64,000 nucleotides of DNA from assembly GCA_015060325.1 (NCBI GenBank), contig SUYQ01000009.1, positions 31,775-95,774 of the forward strand. Reading direction: 5' to 3'. The translations under genes were made by a program, and so were the position numbers. The first letter of the stretch is position 1. Every line of letters starts with the position of its first letter. Below are positions 1-10,425 of the stretch, one piece after another. The notes beneath the pieces are model-generated. The model searched no databases. It was not told where the DNA came from and saw nothing but the letters and a program-made list of their open reading frames with translations. The stretch is from Bacteroidales bacterium (lineage in GTDB: Bacteria > Bacteroidota > Bacteroidia > Bacteroidales > UBA932).

Positions 1-4
1 AGGT

Positions 5-1864
5 GTGATTTTATTGATGTCCTTGCTCGCTTGTGAGAGGAAGGATGCTGACATCGTAGCTTCAGATGAGGACGTGAGTCTCGAAATAACCTTCTCTGTT
101 CCGGAAATAGCTGTCTCTACAAGAGGATTAGATGATCCCTGGGATGATGATTTGAGTGATTGGACAGCATGGGACAGGTTTACTGACGGTCGTGATCTCT
201 ATGAGATTACGATCCTTCTGATAGAGGAGGCAACCGGCGATCTGGTAGGATTCAGGGATATGTATGCGTCGTCTGCCTATACTGATGAATACAATGGCTT
301 CTGGGACGGTTCTGCCGTGATGGATAAGGATACCAAGTCGGGGAGATCTGCCAAGTTTTCGTTCCTGTATGACAAACCTCAGGGCGGAAGGACTATAGAA
401 AAGCTTCGTCGAGGTCATTACCAGATACTGGCAGTCAGCAATTATCGTCCCATATCGGCAGAGATTACAGGTGCAGGTGCGTACGGCGGTCTGAAAGGCG
501 CGATCGGTGCGTCTCTGATCATCGATACTCAGTTTACTGAACTTATTGAGAATATCGAGGATTCGTTCGATGGCGAGTATGGAATTCCTGATTTCAAGAA
601 TACCACGATGTACCGCGATCTCTGGACTTTCAACATAGTCACGGATGATAACAATCTCTGCCATCGTCAGCCCCAGCCTTTGACTGCCGTCAGCTATGTT
701 GAACTTACCCCTGGATTGAACAAATTAGATATTGGTCTGGAGAGGACATATGTCCGGGTAAGAATCGAGGTCGAGAACAATTCCGGTCAGGAGACACTTA
801 CTGTCAATGATTTTGATTTCTGCGACTGGTTTACGCAGAGGGCGGTCTATCTGTTCAATGACCCGACAGACAATTCACGAAACTATGAGGTGCGTTCCAA
901 GGATGCTTTTGGCAATCCGGGATTGAATACCCACAAGAAGTCACCTGTGCTTAAGGCTGAAAGCGGATGGAACGCTTCGCAGGACAACGCAATTGTGAAT
1001 TTTGCTGCTCCGGTAGAAATTCCTGCTGGCGAAAGCCGTGTGATTTTTGACGGATATGTGTTCGGAAGCAAGCTGGGTGCGACTGATCCGTCCTATGAGA
1101 AGAACGATTCCACATACAAGTACCATCTGGATGTGGAGTTCAAGAATGTCTCGAATTATAATAACGGTTATTATATGGAGACTACGACCCCTCTTACTTC
1201 ACTAGAAGATTTCAGAGATTACTATGCCGGAGGAGGACATTTTTTCGTAATACAAAGCCAGCATGCAGACAGGGGCAGACGTTTCCTGACGACCGATGCG
1301 CTGTCGTCTACAACACTTTCTGCCATGACCCTTGATGATGTGCTTACTGCATTGGAGGGCGTGGAGCCTTATAAATATGTATTTGAATTGGAACCGACCG
1401 GTACTGATGATACATATTACATAAAGACATTGGGAAGTACTCCATATTGGTTCGGAGCCTTGAAATATGGAGAGATGCCATCGCTTAACAACATATCCGG
1501 AGCAGACTATGTAATGCTGGAAAACACCAATAATGGAGTCCGGGGGCTTGTGCTGGCCAATAGCGGATACTATTTGAATTCAATGAATGATACCGGCGGT
1601 GCATGGAACGGAATAGATTTGGGTTCTCAGTTCCAGATGTATCCGGTAAGCGGTAAAGGGGTGGGAACCCCTCATCTGAGTTCGAATATTGACCTGATGC
1701 TCATAGATCCTGTTACGGCGGCGGTGTATCCGGTGCAGAATATCAAGAGAAATGATTTCATCAATGTATTGGTTTCTGTTGCATATAATGATATGGACAG
1801 CAGCTTTGATATTACTGCCGTTACCGGATGGACTGACAGGGATGAGCAAGTGGAATTTCATTAA
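5..1864 (+). CDS. Fimbrillin-like / surface lipoprotein (5' end probably truncated by window edge)
   Basis: 619 aa ORF starting at the window edge with a lipobox-like LLACERKD; acidic Bacteroidales surface-protein composition; immediately upstream of a DUF4906-like gene. Confidence 0.55.
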   Translation: MILLMSLLACERKDADIVASDEDVSLEITFSVPEIAVSTRGLDDPWDDDLSDWTAWDRFTDGRDLYEITILLIEEATGDLVGFRDMYASSAYTDEYNGFWDGSAVMDKDTKSGRSAKFSFLYDKPQGGRTIEKLRRGHYQILAVSNYRPISAEITGAGAYGGLKGAIGASLIIDTQFTELIENIEDSFDGEYGIPDFKNTTMYRDLWTFNIVTDDNNLCHRQPQPLTAVSYVELTPGLNKLDIGLERTYVRVRIEVENNSGQETLTVNDFDFCDWFTQRAVYLFNDPTDNSRNYEVRSKDAFGNPGLNTHKKSPVLKAESGWNASQDNAIVNFAAPVEIPAGESRVIFDGYVFGSKLGATDPSYEKNDSTYKYHLDVEFKNVSNYNNGYYMETTTPLTSLEDFRDYYAGGGHFFVIQSQHADRGRRFLTTDALSSTTLSAMTLDDVLTALEGVEPYKYVFELEPTGTDDTYYIKTLGSTPYWFGALKYGEMPSLNNISGADYVMLENTNNGVRGLVLANSGYYLNSMNDTGGAWNGIDLGSQFQMYPVSGKGVGTPHLSSNIDLMLIDPVTAAVYPVQNIKRNDFINVLVSVAYNDMDSSFDITAVTGWTDRDEQVEFH

Positions 1865-1876
1865 AATCGAGAAGGA

Positions 1877-4800
1877 ATGACCAGATTTTTTCATATAGCA
1901 GCTTTGTTTTTGGTGTTTCTGAACGTTTCCTGTGTCCGTGAAGAACTGCAGGAGAAGCCGGAGTTCATCAGCGATGAGGAGACTCTCGCTCTTATAGAGT
2001 TCACTCATTCGGATTTTGAGGAGATCAATATCTCTACAAAGGCAACTCTGGGGCTTGTTCCGGAGTCGCGCGTACAGAATATGTTCGTCTGCATATTCGT
2101 AGGTGACAAACGAGTGTATGCCCATTATTTTGATTCTGCCAACAAACTGGATGATAAAGATCAGGTCCTGGCATCCAATGATAATACATGGTGTGTTGCC
2201 AATCGTTCTTCCAATGACCCTTCAGCACAGGAGACCACCGGTCACATCATGATAAAGTCACCTGCATTTTCTGGTGGAACCATCTATCTGATTACCAATA
2301 TTGATGCTGACATGGTGAACATTTCTCCGGAAAAGCTCAATACTGTCCGTGTCAGGAGCGATCTGGATGATCTTACAGCCTCGTTGAATCAGGAGATCAC
2401 ATCACGAAACGGCTATTTCCCGATGTCATATAAGACGGATATTGATATAGCTGCTGACGGAACAGTGACATTAGGCAGTCAGATAAGCCTTCAAAGAATG
2501 GATTCCAAGGTTATGGTGAACATCCGCGTGGCGACTGACAACGAACTTGAGACTACTGAAGACGGGGTGATCACCAAGCAGACCCTGAAGGAATTCATTC
2601 CGGAGTCCTGGAGAGTAGTGAACCTGCCGAGAGGAGCATATGTGTTTGGAAAGGATGAAGATTTTGATGAGAGCGGCTATTTCAGTACGGAACCTGTGGT
2701 GTTTGAGACAAAAGGAACTCAAAGTTTCATGTATGAGGACAGTAAGGGAGTATCCCATGTGGTGGAAAGCCCTGTCAACGGTTTCTCCCTCTATATGCTT
2801 GAAAACAGGGAAGACGCAAAGGCCTCAACAGGAGGCGATTACCACTTGAGGGACAAGCGCGTGAAGGATGCGGACGGCGAGTATACAAAGACGGGTGACA
2901 AATGGGTATATGCTCCGGAGGATGCGACTTATCTCGAGATCAAAGGTGAAGTCATAATGACTGTGGACGTGTCTTCAGAGGCAAAGCAACAGCAGCTTTC
3001 TGCAGCAGTGACGTATTATATCCATCTTGGAGACTTCATCCATTCCGAAACAGGAGGGGTAGATGCTAAAGACAATTATGATGTTGACAGGAATACCATC
3101 TACAACTATACTATTACGATCAAGGGTGTAAGTGAGATCGAGACTGAGGTAACGACATCAAATATCCCTGGAGTAGGACCGAACGATCCGGGCTTTCAGG
3201 AAAATGAAACCGGAGCTACCGGACAGGTCTATATTGCGAAAGAGTCGATTTATACTTTTGATGCGCATTATGGGCAAAGAGTATTCTGTTTCGATGCTGC
3301 GGCTATAGATGCCGATAATGTGACATGGTATGTCAAGACTCCGTTCGGTAAGGAAGGTGTTCCGGAGAAGGTCGGTGATGTGGAGGTGCCTGCCGGTATG
3401 GACTATGGGTGGGTACATTTCCTTTTGAATGCAGTTCAGGCGGACGGAACATATTCTCAGAAGAATTTCCCATGGCCGGGAGATCCTGATGATGGAGAAA
3501 AGTATGACTACTATAAGGATGCTTACGGTATATCTGAAGATGACCTGATGGATGTTGTTGAATTCACTCAGTTCATCAAGGACGAAAAGAGGCAATTTGA
3601 CAGAAATCATGATGACAATCCCAACAATGATGGCGAGGCCAGCAAGTTCCTGAAGGAATACGATGACGCATGGAGAGTATGGTATAACAACAACAACGGA
3701 ACTTCATATTCTGAAAGTGAGGCTAAGGCAATGACTTATGATGCAGCCGGGAAGGAGTATCCTTGGTGGAGATACAGGATGTATATGACTGTTTTTGTGG
3801 ATGAGTACTACTATGAAAAAGACCCTATATCCGGAGAGGTGCGAGAGGGACTTTGGAAGGAATTCGTCAACCAGCCTAATCGTCTGATGCATATCCTGTG
3901 CGACAATATGAAGAGTTTCGATAAGGAAAGCTCGGCCACAGGTTCTGTCATCACTCTGCGTCAGAGGTCCATCCAGACTCCATATAACCTGTCCAATGCG
4001 ACAACTGCATGGGGATGCGAGGTGGTTGATGAGTTCAAGGACAGTTACTTGTGGTATTATAATGAAAATGAGACAAAGTCGAATCCGGGAGTGTCAGGTT
4101 TGAGCGCAAAGGGCAATACTTCTGAAACCAACGGACTATATAATACCATCAAGCTCTTGAACATCGATCTTGGTTCATCTGTGCAGTGGAACACTTTTGT
4201 GGATTACAATCGAGAGAATGATTATGTCCCTGCCGATTATGATTATGCTATTTTCTTCATGCGTCCAGGCTATGTATCGCTCCTCTATTCGATACTGCAG
4301 CGAAACAGGGACAATAATGGAAATGGCTATATAGATCCGGACGAAATCAGATGGTATCAGGCTGCAGTTGAGCAGGTTTTCGGATTGTATCTCGGCGGAC
4401 TGGGACTCAGTGATGAGGCACAGCTGTATCCTTCCCAAGTGGCCGCATTCCCGGCGGATGCTACTTTCCCGGCCGGTCACAGATTTGCCGGTATGTTCAA
4501 ATGGCAGCTGAAGGTGGTCTCAAGTACATGCAGGACTTCGCTGTCCTCTACCATGCCTATAACCGTATGGGCGGAGGAGGGTGTTTCGATCAGTACCTAT
4601 AAGAGGTCGTTTGATTGGGGAATAGGTGACCAGTCTCCTTATTCTGTAAGATGCGCCCGAAATCTCGGCATGCCTGCTCCTACCGTGGGTAACATAGGAA
4701 ATGCCGATGAAAACAATCCAGAAACTTTGGTCAAGATGGTCGCGTCGGGTTCTGATTATAAGTTCGATCTGAGAAATATCAATGCGAAGTCGCTGAGATT

Positions 4801-5215
4801 CTATACTACCAGAGAACTGGAACCAGGCGACGAATATTCTGAAATGTCAAGGCTTTCCAGCGGATTCATAACCGGTGAGAAGGTGGATTATTCTGATGGA
4901 TATGCTTCGTTGAAGACTTTACTGGAGAGTGGTGGGTCGCCTTGCCCTGAAGGTTGGAGGACTCCAAATCTGCGTGAAGGCGGTCTGATGTATCTGTATT
5001 GTACAAGTTCCAACTGGTGGGACGGGGATACCAATAATGCTGATAATAACGGCTTGACATTGGTCAGTACATATAACTCTCTCGGAGGATATGGTAATGG
5101 AAAGAAGGGCGCCAAGAATACGTGGTACCTGGGATATGACTTCGCTTCCCTTCAGCCTGACGGAACTGATCTGAATGTCCGCTGTGTGAAGGATGATGAT
5201 CCTGCTACATGGTAG
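1877..5215 (+). CDS. DUF4906-like fimbrial/surface lipoprotein with C-terminal FISUMP/lectin-like module
   Basis: 1112 aa; lipoprotein signal (FLNVSCVRE); N-terminal KATLGLVPESRVQNMFVCIFVGDKRVYAHYFDS resembles DUF4906; C-terminal CPEGWRTPNLREGGLMY...LNVRCVKDD resembles FISUMP-type folds. Confidence 0.65.
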   Translation: MTRFFHIAALFLVFLNVSCVREELQEKPEFISDEETLALIEFTHSDFEEINISTKATLGLVPESRVQNMFVCIFVGDKRVYAHYFDSANKLDDKDQVLASNDNTWCVANRSSNDPSAQETTGHIMIKSPAFSGGTIYLITNIDADMVNISPEKLNTVRVRSDLDDLTASLNQEITSRNGYFPMSYKTDIDIAADGTVTLGSQISLQRMDSKVMVNIRVATDNELETTEDGVITKQTLKEFIPESWRVVNLPRGAYVFGKDEDFDESGYFSTEPVVFETKGTQSFMYEDSKGVSHVVESPVNGFSLYMLENREDAKASTGGDYHLRDKRVKDADGEYTKTGDKWVYAPEDATYLEIKGEVIMTVDVSSEAKQQQLSAAVTYYIHLGDFIHSETGGVDAKDNYDVDRNTIYNYTITIKGVSEIETEVTTSNIPGVGPNDPGFQENETGATGQVYIAKESIYTFDAHYGQRVFCFDAAAIDADNVTWYVKTPFGKEGVPEKVGDVEVPAGMDYGWVHFLLNAVQADGTYSQKNFPWPGDPDDGEKYDYYKDAYGISEDDLMDVVEFTQFIKDEKRQFDRNHDDNPNNDGEASKFLKEYDDAWRVWYNNNNGTSYSESEAKAMTYDAAGKEYPWWRYRMYMTVFVDEYYYEKDPISGEVREGLWKEFVNQPNRLMHILCDNMKSFDKESSATGSVITLRQRSIQTPYNLSNATTAWGCEVVDEFKDSYLWYYNENETKSNPGVSGLSAKGNTSETNGLYNTIKLLNIDLGSSVQWNTFVDYNRENDYVPADYDYAIFFMRPGYVSLLYSILQRNRDNNGNGYIDPDEIRWYQAAVEQVFGLYLGGLGLSDEAQLYPSQVAAFPADATFPAGHRFAGMFKWQLKVVSSTCRTSLSSTMPITVWAEEGVSISTYKRSFDWGIGDQSPYSVRCARNLGMPAPTVGNIGNADENNPETLVKMVASGSDYKFDLRNINAKSLRFYTTRELEPGDEYSEMSRLSSGFITGEKVDYSDGYASLKTLLESGGSPCPEGWRTPNLREGGLMYLYCTSSNWWDGDTNNADNNGLTLVSTYNSLGGYGNGKKGAKNTWYLGYDFASLQPDGTDLNVRCVKDDDPATW

Positions 5216-5233
5216 GGTTTCCCTTTTGGTCAA

Positions 5234-6286
5234 TTACCAGAGGCGGCAGGCCCTGATCAGCCTGTGGGCGTTTTCGTAGTAGTTTTCCGAGCCCGGAATC
5301 AGCGAATTTACGCGGACCAGATGCGAGGCGTGGATGAATTCTCCGCCTCCCAGGTAGATGCCTACATGGGTGATCCTTCCGGTCTCGGTGTTGCCGAAGA
5401 AGATCAGGTCTCCGCGGCCTAGGTTCCTTATTGCTGTCCTGGCCTTTTCTGCATCATATGATTCCTTTACCTGTGCTTCCGTAACACCCTCTGTGTCTTT
5501 GCGGGGAACTTCGATCTCTTTGCCGCATTTTATCTGCTGGGATGCGTTCCTTGGCAGCATTATGTCGTTCATCAGGAAACAGATGCGCACCAGGCCGCTG
5601 CAGTCCACTCCATTCGAAGACATGCCTCCCCACAGATATGGCACTCCCTGAAGGGCGTATGCGGCGCGGATCACAGCTTCCATCTTCTCTGCACTCACCA
5701 GACCTTCTGCAGTGTCTCCCATGCGGATGTCAGTGCGCTCTCCCAGCAGCCTTACATTCTCCTTGAGCACCCATCCTCTTCTTCCTGAAGGCAGCATCAC
5801 CTCCACCCATCTTCCGTGTTTTCCTGATGGGCTTGGACTGCCTTTCACCTTCGGAGCCACCCTCATCACGTCACCGCCGACCAGATCGCAGATGATGTCC
5901 GGGTTGCTGTTTGTCGGAGTGGTGTAGACGTGGCCATGCTGGGCCGTGAAGATGTACTTTGGAGTTTCCTCGTACTCTTTGATCTGCTCCGGAGTCATCT
6001 CGACCAGTGTCTTTTCCGTAGTCCAGGCCTTGTATGGCTGAGGAGAAACTATTTCCCTCCAGTATCCGTCTTCTGAGACGATTTCCACTATGGTTCCCAT
6101 CAGTTCCTGGGTCTCCAGGGCCGATTCATAGTCCGGCTGGAGCCTCATGTAACATGTTGAGGTTTCAACTACTGCCATTCGTTTTTCCTGTGCTCCGGCT
6201 GTAAGGGCGAAGATTGCCGCAGCAAGCGAAATAAGTATCTTTTTCATATCTGTAGCTTTTAACAGTTTTGTGCAGAATGCAGCCAT
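5234..6286 (-). CDS. SH3-domain / NlpC-P60 family cell-wall hydrolase (start probably M at KKILISLAAAIFALTAGAQ)
   Basis: Signal peptide, SH3-like repeats, catalytic motif VPYLWGGMSSNGVDCSGLVRICF and THVGIYLGGGEFIHAS. Confidence 0.9.
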   Translation of the reverse strand: MAAFCTKLLKATDMKKILISLAAAIFALTAGAQEKRMAVVETSTCYMRLQPDYESALETQELMGTIVEIVSEDGYWREIVSPQPYKAWTTEKTLVEMTPEQIKEYEETPKYIFTAQHGHVYTTPTNSNPDIICDLVGGDVMRVAPKVKGSPSPSGKHGRWVEVMLPSGRRGWVLKENVRLLGERTDIRMGDTAEGLVSAEKMEAVIRAAYALQGVPYLWGGMSSNGVDCSGLVRICFLMNDIMLPRNASQQIKCGKEIEVPRKDTEGVTEAQVKESYDAEKARTAIRNLGRGDLIFFGNTETGRITHVGIYLGGGEFIHASHLVRVNSLIPGSENYYENAHRLIRACRLW

Positions 6287-6321
6287 GCCATCTGCAAAAG
6301 TATAAAATTTAATGACTACTT

Positions 6322-7338
6322 TTGCACTCTATGTCAGATGGATTTGAAAAATACGGTTTTCCGGATGGAAAACGATACAACTCGTTTGTCGGCTATTTCA
6401 AGCGCAGGTATGGCGAGCGTCTGCAGAAGATCGTTCTGGACGCCGGGTTTACATGTCCCAACCGTGACGGAACGGTTGGGCGCGGCGGCTGCACCTACTG
6501 TGACAATGCCGCATTCCATCCGTCCTACAGCACTGCAGGCAAAAGCCTGCATCAGCAGCTGGACGAGGGCATAGAGTTTCATAAGGTTCGCTATCGTACC
6601 ACTGAGCACTATCTTGCTTATTTTCAGTCGTTTTCCAATACTTATGCTCCTCTTGAGCGGCTTCGTCATCTGTATGAGGAGGCTCTTTCGCATCCTTCGG
6701 TTGTCGGTCTTGTCATAGGTACGCGTCCGGACTGTGTGGATGAGGAGAAGCTGGACTATCTTTCTGATCTGGCGCACGGGAGGGTGCTGGGCGGCTGGTC
6801 ACGCTCGCTGGCTGGGGAGCCGTCGCGGACTGCTCCGGTCATCGTCGTGGAGTACGGCATAGAGTCGTGCTACGACACGACTCTGCAGCGCATCAACCGC
6901 GGTCATGATTTTGCCACGGCACGACGTGCCGTGGCGATGACCGCGGCGCGGGGCCTGGATGTCGGGGCGCATTTCATTCTCGGTCTGCCTGGCGAGACGC
7001 GACAGATGATGCTGGATTCGTGTGCGCTTATCAATGAACTCCCGTTGAGGTCGGTCAAGTTCCACCAGCTGCAGATCGTCAAGGGTACACGGATGGAGCA
7101 GGAATATGCCGCGGCTCCTCAGGATTTCGAGCGTTTCACTCTTGACGAGTACCTGGACCTGTTTGCCGATATGCTGGAGCTTCTGCGCCCCGACCTCAGC
7201 ATCGAGCGCTTCGTCGGCGAAGTCCCGCCGCGTTTCGTCAATGAGACCCCGTGGGGCCTCATCCGAAACGTCGAGCTCCTTCGCCTCCTCGACCAGCGCC
7301 TCGAGGCCCGCCAGACCTGGCAGGGCCGCCTGCTCTAG
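6322..7338 (+). CDS. TIGR01212-type radical SAM protein (YhcC-like)
   Basis: CPNRDGTVGRGGCTYCDNAAF Cys cluster, GTRPDCVDEEKLDYL, GAHFILGLPGET. Confidence 0.9.
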   Translation: MHSMSDGFEKYGFPDGKRYNSFVGYFKRRYGERLQKIVLDAGFTCPNRDGTVGRGGCTYCDNAAFHPSYSTAGKSLHQQLDEGIEFHKVRYRTTEHYLAYFQSFSNTYAPLERLRHLYEEALSHPSVVGLVIGTRPDCVDEEKLDYLSDLAHGRVLGGWSRSLAGEPSRTAPVIVVEYGIESCYDTTLQRINRGHDFATARRAVAMTAARGLDVGAHFILGLPGETRQMMLDSCALINELPLRSVKFHQLQIVKGTRMEQEYAAAPQDFERFTLDEYLDLFADMLELLRPDLSIERFVGEVPPRFVNETPWGLIRNVELLRLLDQRLEARQTWQGRLL

Positions 7339-7386
7339 ATTTTTCATGGTCATGTAAACCCTTGCCTGTCAATTAGATGCCTACCA

Positions 7387-7766
7387 ACACGGTGGGTCTT
7401 TTTGACCCACCGTGTCAGGTGCTATGTTGCTGAGCGTGAGGCTGTCACCGTGTCCGGTGCTATGTTGCTGAGCGTGAGATTGTTACGTGACTATGTCCGC
7501 AGGGCGGCGGGGTGCCTTCGTGGTCTTTTCTATCTGTTGCGAATTACTTTTATTTGGATAAGTTGGCGTTTCGCCAGCTGCGGTGCATATAAGTCATTGT
7601 GTATCTCTTTAGCAAAACCCTTGGGACAGGCGATCGTGCTCTGGTGCGTTCTGTGGCATGTTGCGATTCCTACTGGTGCCTGCTTCTGCACCCTTGGGAG
7701 TTTGAATCTGCATTTTGTGCGCTGTGTGCCACATTGGTCCTCCCAAAGGTTTTGCTGTCATTTCAT
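7387..7766 (+). repeat. RPT1 copy 1: about 340-370 bp structured noncoding repeat beginning with a 12-bp perfect hairpin
   Basis: Alignable with 10426-10766; hairpin ACACGGTGGGTC/GACCCACCGTGT (7387-7415); internal inverted repeat GCAAAACCCTTGGGA (7612-7626) / TCCCAAAGGTTTTGC (7741-7755). Confidence 0.85.
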
Positions 7767-7902
7767 ACAGAAATACCTCCATTTTGTACAATAATGGTTG
7801 CCGGTTTGTTTGTCAGTCAATAAAATATTACCTTTGGGCTGCAATTCAATATAGGTAATGATATATCTGTTTACATTGATTGTCATTCGGTTCTGCACTC
7901 CT

Positions 7903-7965
7903 TGTCATCCTGAGCGTAGCGAAGGATCTTTATTGTAAAGATGCTTCACTTTGTTCAGCATGACA
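7903..7965. repeat. Tail-to-tail pair of TGTC-hairpin repeats (stems ATCCT/AGGAT and ATGCT/AGCAT)
   Basis: tgtcatcctgagcgtagcgaaggatct (7903-7929, +) and tgtcatgctgaacaaagtgaagcatct (7939-7965, -). Confidence 0.85.
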
Positions 7966-8001
7966 GTTAACAGACCATATCGGCATTTATTGTAAACTAA
8001 T

Positions 8002-9749
8002 ATGTCATCCTATATTCAAACCGAAATCATTATGCAACTGAAAAACGGCGCTGTCCTCGAAGGCGGCAAGTACAGGATAGAGAAGCTGCTCGGTCAGGGC
8101 GGCTTCGGAATAACCTATCTGGCCATCCAGTCCGGCCTTAACCGCAAGGTGGCGATCAAGGAGTTTTTTATGAAGGATCTTTGCAATCGTGATGATGAAA
8201 CTTCTCACGTGAGTGTCCCGTCCTTGGGTAGCCAGGAACTTGTCAGCAGGTTCAAGGATAAGTTCCTTAAGGAAGCTGCTACGATTGCTGCAATGGAGAA
8301 TGAACATATAGTACGCATATACGATATCTTCGAGGAGAACGGAACCGCATACTATGTTATGGAGTACCTGGGCGAGGATAATCTTCAGTCCAGGATTCCA
8401 GCCTCGGGCATGCCTTACCAGGAAGCTGTAGGTTATATAAGACAAATTGCAGCAGCTTTGGGCTAATCCACTCTCAGAACATACTGCATCTTGACATCAA
8501 GCCTTCAAATGTACTTTTCCGTAAAGGAACCGATGCAGTGCTGATTGATTTCGGTGTCTCGAAACACTATGACGGTGAAGGAGGCAGCCAGACCAGCTCG
8601 ACCCCAGTGGGCTTGAGCCGTGGCTATGCTCCGTTGGAGCAGAACAAGGCCGGCGGCGTATCGCAGTTCACTCCGTCTACCGATATCTATGCACTGGGTG
8701 CGACTTTTTACAAATTAGTGACCGGCCAGACTCCTCCTGAGGCAGACGAGGTCAATGAGAACGGCCTTCCGGCATTCCCTTCATCTGTTCCTTTCCCAAT
8801 AGCTTCTGTGATAGAGAAAGCCATGGAGCCGAAACGCAAAGACCGCCCTCAGAGTATAGATGAGTTCCTTGCTATTCTGGATTCGGCTTTGAAGAACATT
8901 GTGCAGACTCAAAATGATGAACCTGTAGACCCCGACCCGATTATGATTCAGCCGGAAGATCTTGATCCGGAGCCGGTTGCCGATCCATCTGACGATAAGA
9001 CCACTTTCGGAAATGACATAGTCCATGACCCCGCTAAGCCGTCTCGTCCGGCATCAAAGTCATCTTCTCAGACTCCCCAATCTTCTCCGAAGAAGAAATC
9101 GAGCAAATGGCTGTGGTGGTTTTTGGGTATAATATCCGTATTGTTTTTAATAGACTTGTGTGCAGATTCCGATAATGAAGAGGAATCTGTATCTGAACCG
9201 ACCGGTTACTATATTGAACATGGATTTGTCGATCTAGGTCTTCCATCCGGCTTGAAATGGGCAACCTGCAACGTAGGTGCTTCGAGTCCGGAAGAATACG
9301 GTGTTTACTTTGCTTGGGGCGATACTACAACCAATAAGGAATATAATTCTGACGAATGTACGTCATGGAATAAATCATGGGGTGACATCGGAGGAGACTC
9401 CAGCCGTGACGCAGCGACCGCCAGGTGGGGCGACGGCTGGCGTATGCCGACGGAAACAGAATTTCAGGAACTGCTTGATAACTGTACCTGGGAATGGATA
9501 ACTCTGAATGGTAATAACGGTTGCAAGGTCACCGGTCCCAACGGCAACAGCATCTTCCTCCCGGCTGCGGGCTGGCGCCACGGTGCTGATGAGCGCAATG
9601 TTGGTTCGAGCGGCCTCTACTGGAGCTCTACGCCTTACGAGAGCAGTACCGGCATCGCGTGCAGCCTCTACTGCCTCGAGGACCGCCACTTCGTGAAGAC
9701 TGCCCACCGTTACGACGGGCGCAGTGTCCGCCCTGTCCTAGAAGATTAG
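8002..9749 (+). pseudogene. Ser/Thr protein kinase - TM - FISUMP-domain protein, split by an apparent 1-nt deletion near 8465
   Basis: ORF 8002-8466 (GGKYRIEKLLGQGGFGITYLA...VAIKEFF...YVMEYL...IAAALG*) continues in another frame as (Y)IHSQNILHLDIKPSNVL...LIDFGVSKHY; then TM WLWWFLGIISVLFLIDL and HGFVDLGLPSGLKWATCNVGASSPEEYG...GRSVRPV. Confidence 0.85.
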
Positions 9750-9799
9750 AAACAGGCGGGAGCCTGTTCATTGATTTATTTGATTCATTTGATTTATTT

Positions 9800-9828
9800 A
9801 CGTGCTGCATTTAAGGCAGCACGTTTTG
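9800..9828 (+). terminator. Intrinsic terminator after kinase gene
   Basis: ACGTGCTGC (9800-9808) / GCAGCACGT (9816-9824) perfect 9-bp stem followed by TTT. Confidence 0.7.
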
Positions 9829-9873
9829 TTGAATACAATCGTGTCTGTGCAGCGGGTTGACAATATTTATGTG

Positions 9874-9903
9874 AAGATCCTTCGCTGGCGCTCAGGATGA
9901 CAG
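9874..9903 (-). repeat. TGTC-hairpin repeat, stem ATCCT/AGGAT
   Basis: aagatccttcgctggcgctcaggatgacag. Confidence 0.85.
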
Positions 9904-9983
9904 AGATGCGCTCAGGATGACAGTGTGTCATTCTGTATGACCTTTGGATGCTCCGTATTACATGTTATTCGAGATGCTCTAGT

Positions 9984-10010
9984 TGTCATGTTGAGCGGAG
10001 CGAAACATCT
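9984..10010 (+). repeat. TGTC-hairpin repeat, 27 nt, stem ATGTT/AACAT
   Basis: tgtcatgttgagcggagcgaaacatct. Confidence 0.85.
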
Positions 10011-10112
10011 TTCGCACTATTCCGCCTCACTGTTATTTCTCTCGCTTTGCTCAAGCGACTTTGTCGATTTCGATCGAGCGTTCCACTGTCATTTCGACCG
10101 AGCGCGCCCCAT

Positions 10113-10139
10113 TGTCATGTTGAGCGAAGCGAAACATCT
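10113..10139 (+). repeat. TGTC-hairpin repeat, 27 nt, stem ATGTT/AACAT
   Basis: tgtcatgttgagcgaagcgaaacatct. Confidence 0.85.
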
Positions 10140-10158
10140 TTCACACCATTCCGCCCAC

Positions 10159-10303
10159 TGTTATTTCGACCGAGCAGAGCGAGTGGAGAAATCTGTATGC
10201 TATGCGCGGCACCGTCGTCGGAATATACGGTCTCCGACGACTACAGCGCAGGCGCTGCGGGGAGCTCGACCCTGAGGGGCTCTCCTCGCGCCTGGCTGTT
10301 GCC
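10159..10303 (+). repeat. RPT2 copy 1: about 145-bp direct repeat made of a 36-nt TGTC repeat plus a structured GC-rich tail
   Basis: Near-identical to 11330-11474; contains GTCGTCGGA...TCCGACGAC inverted repeat. Confidence 0.9.
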
Positions 10304-10425
10304 TGAATGTCACCCCAAATGTCCAGGTTGAGCTTTTTCATAGAAATCCGTCACCCCAAATGTTCAGGTGACCCTGAAAGTTGCAGTTTTATGGGTACGT
10401 AATGCACTGTCTATGAATCGTTTGA

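Noticed and set aside
128-664. Long antisense ORFs opposite well-supported genes throughout the window (e.g. 128-664, 6799-7353, 42112-42879, 43528-44409, 46800-47576)
   Set aside because: Shadow ORFs opposite strongly coding genes; composition and lack of motifs argue against real products.
7387-7830. ORFs 7402-7794 and 7599-7823 as small genes
   Set aside because: They overlap the RPT1 repeat, and the second RPT1 copy does not keep the frame; better explained as structured noncoding sequence.
8440-8540. Programmed ribosomal frameshift in the kinase gene
   Set aside because: No recognisable slippery heptamer at gctttgggctaatcc; a single-base deletion or sequencing error is simpler.
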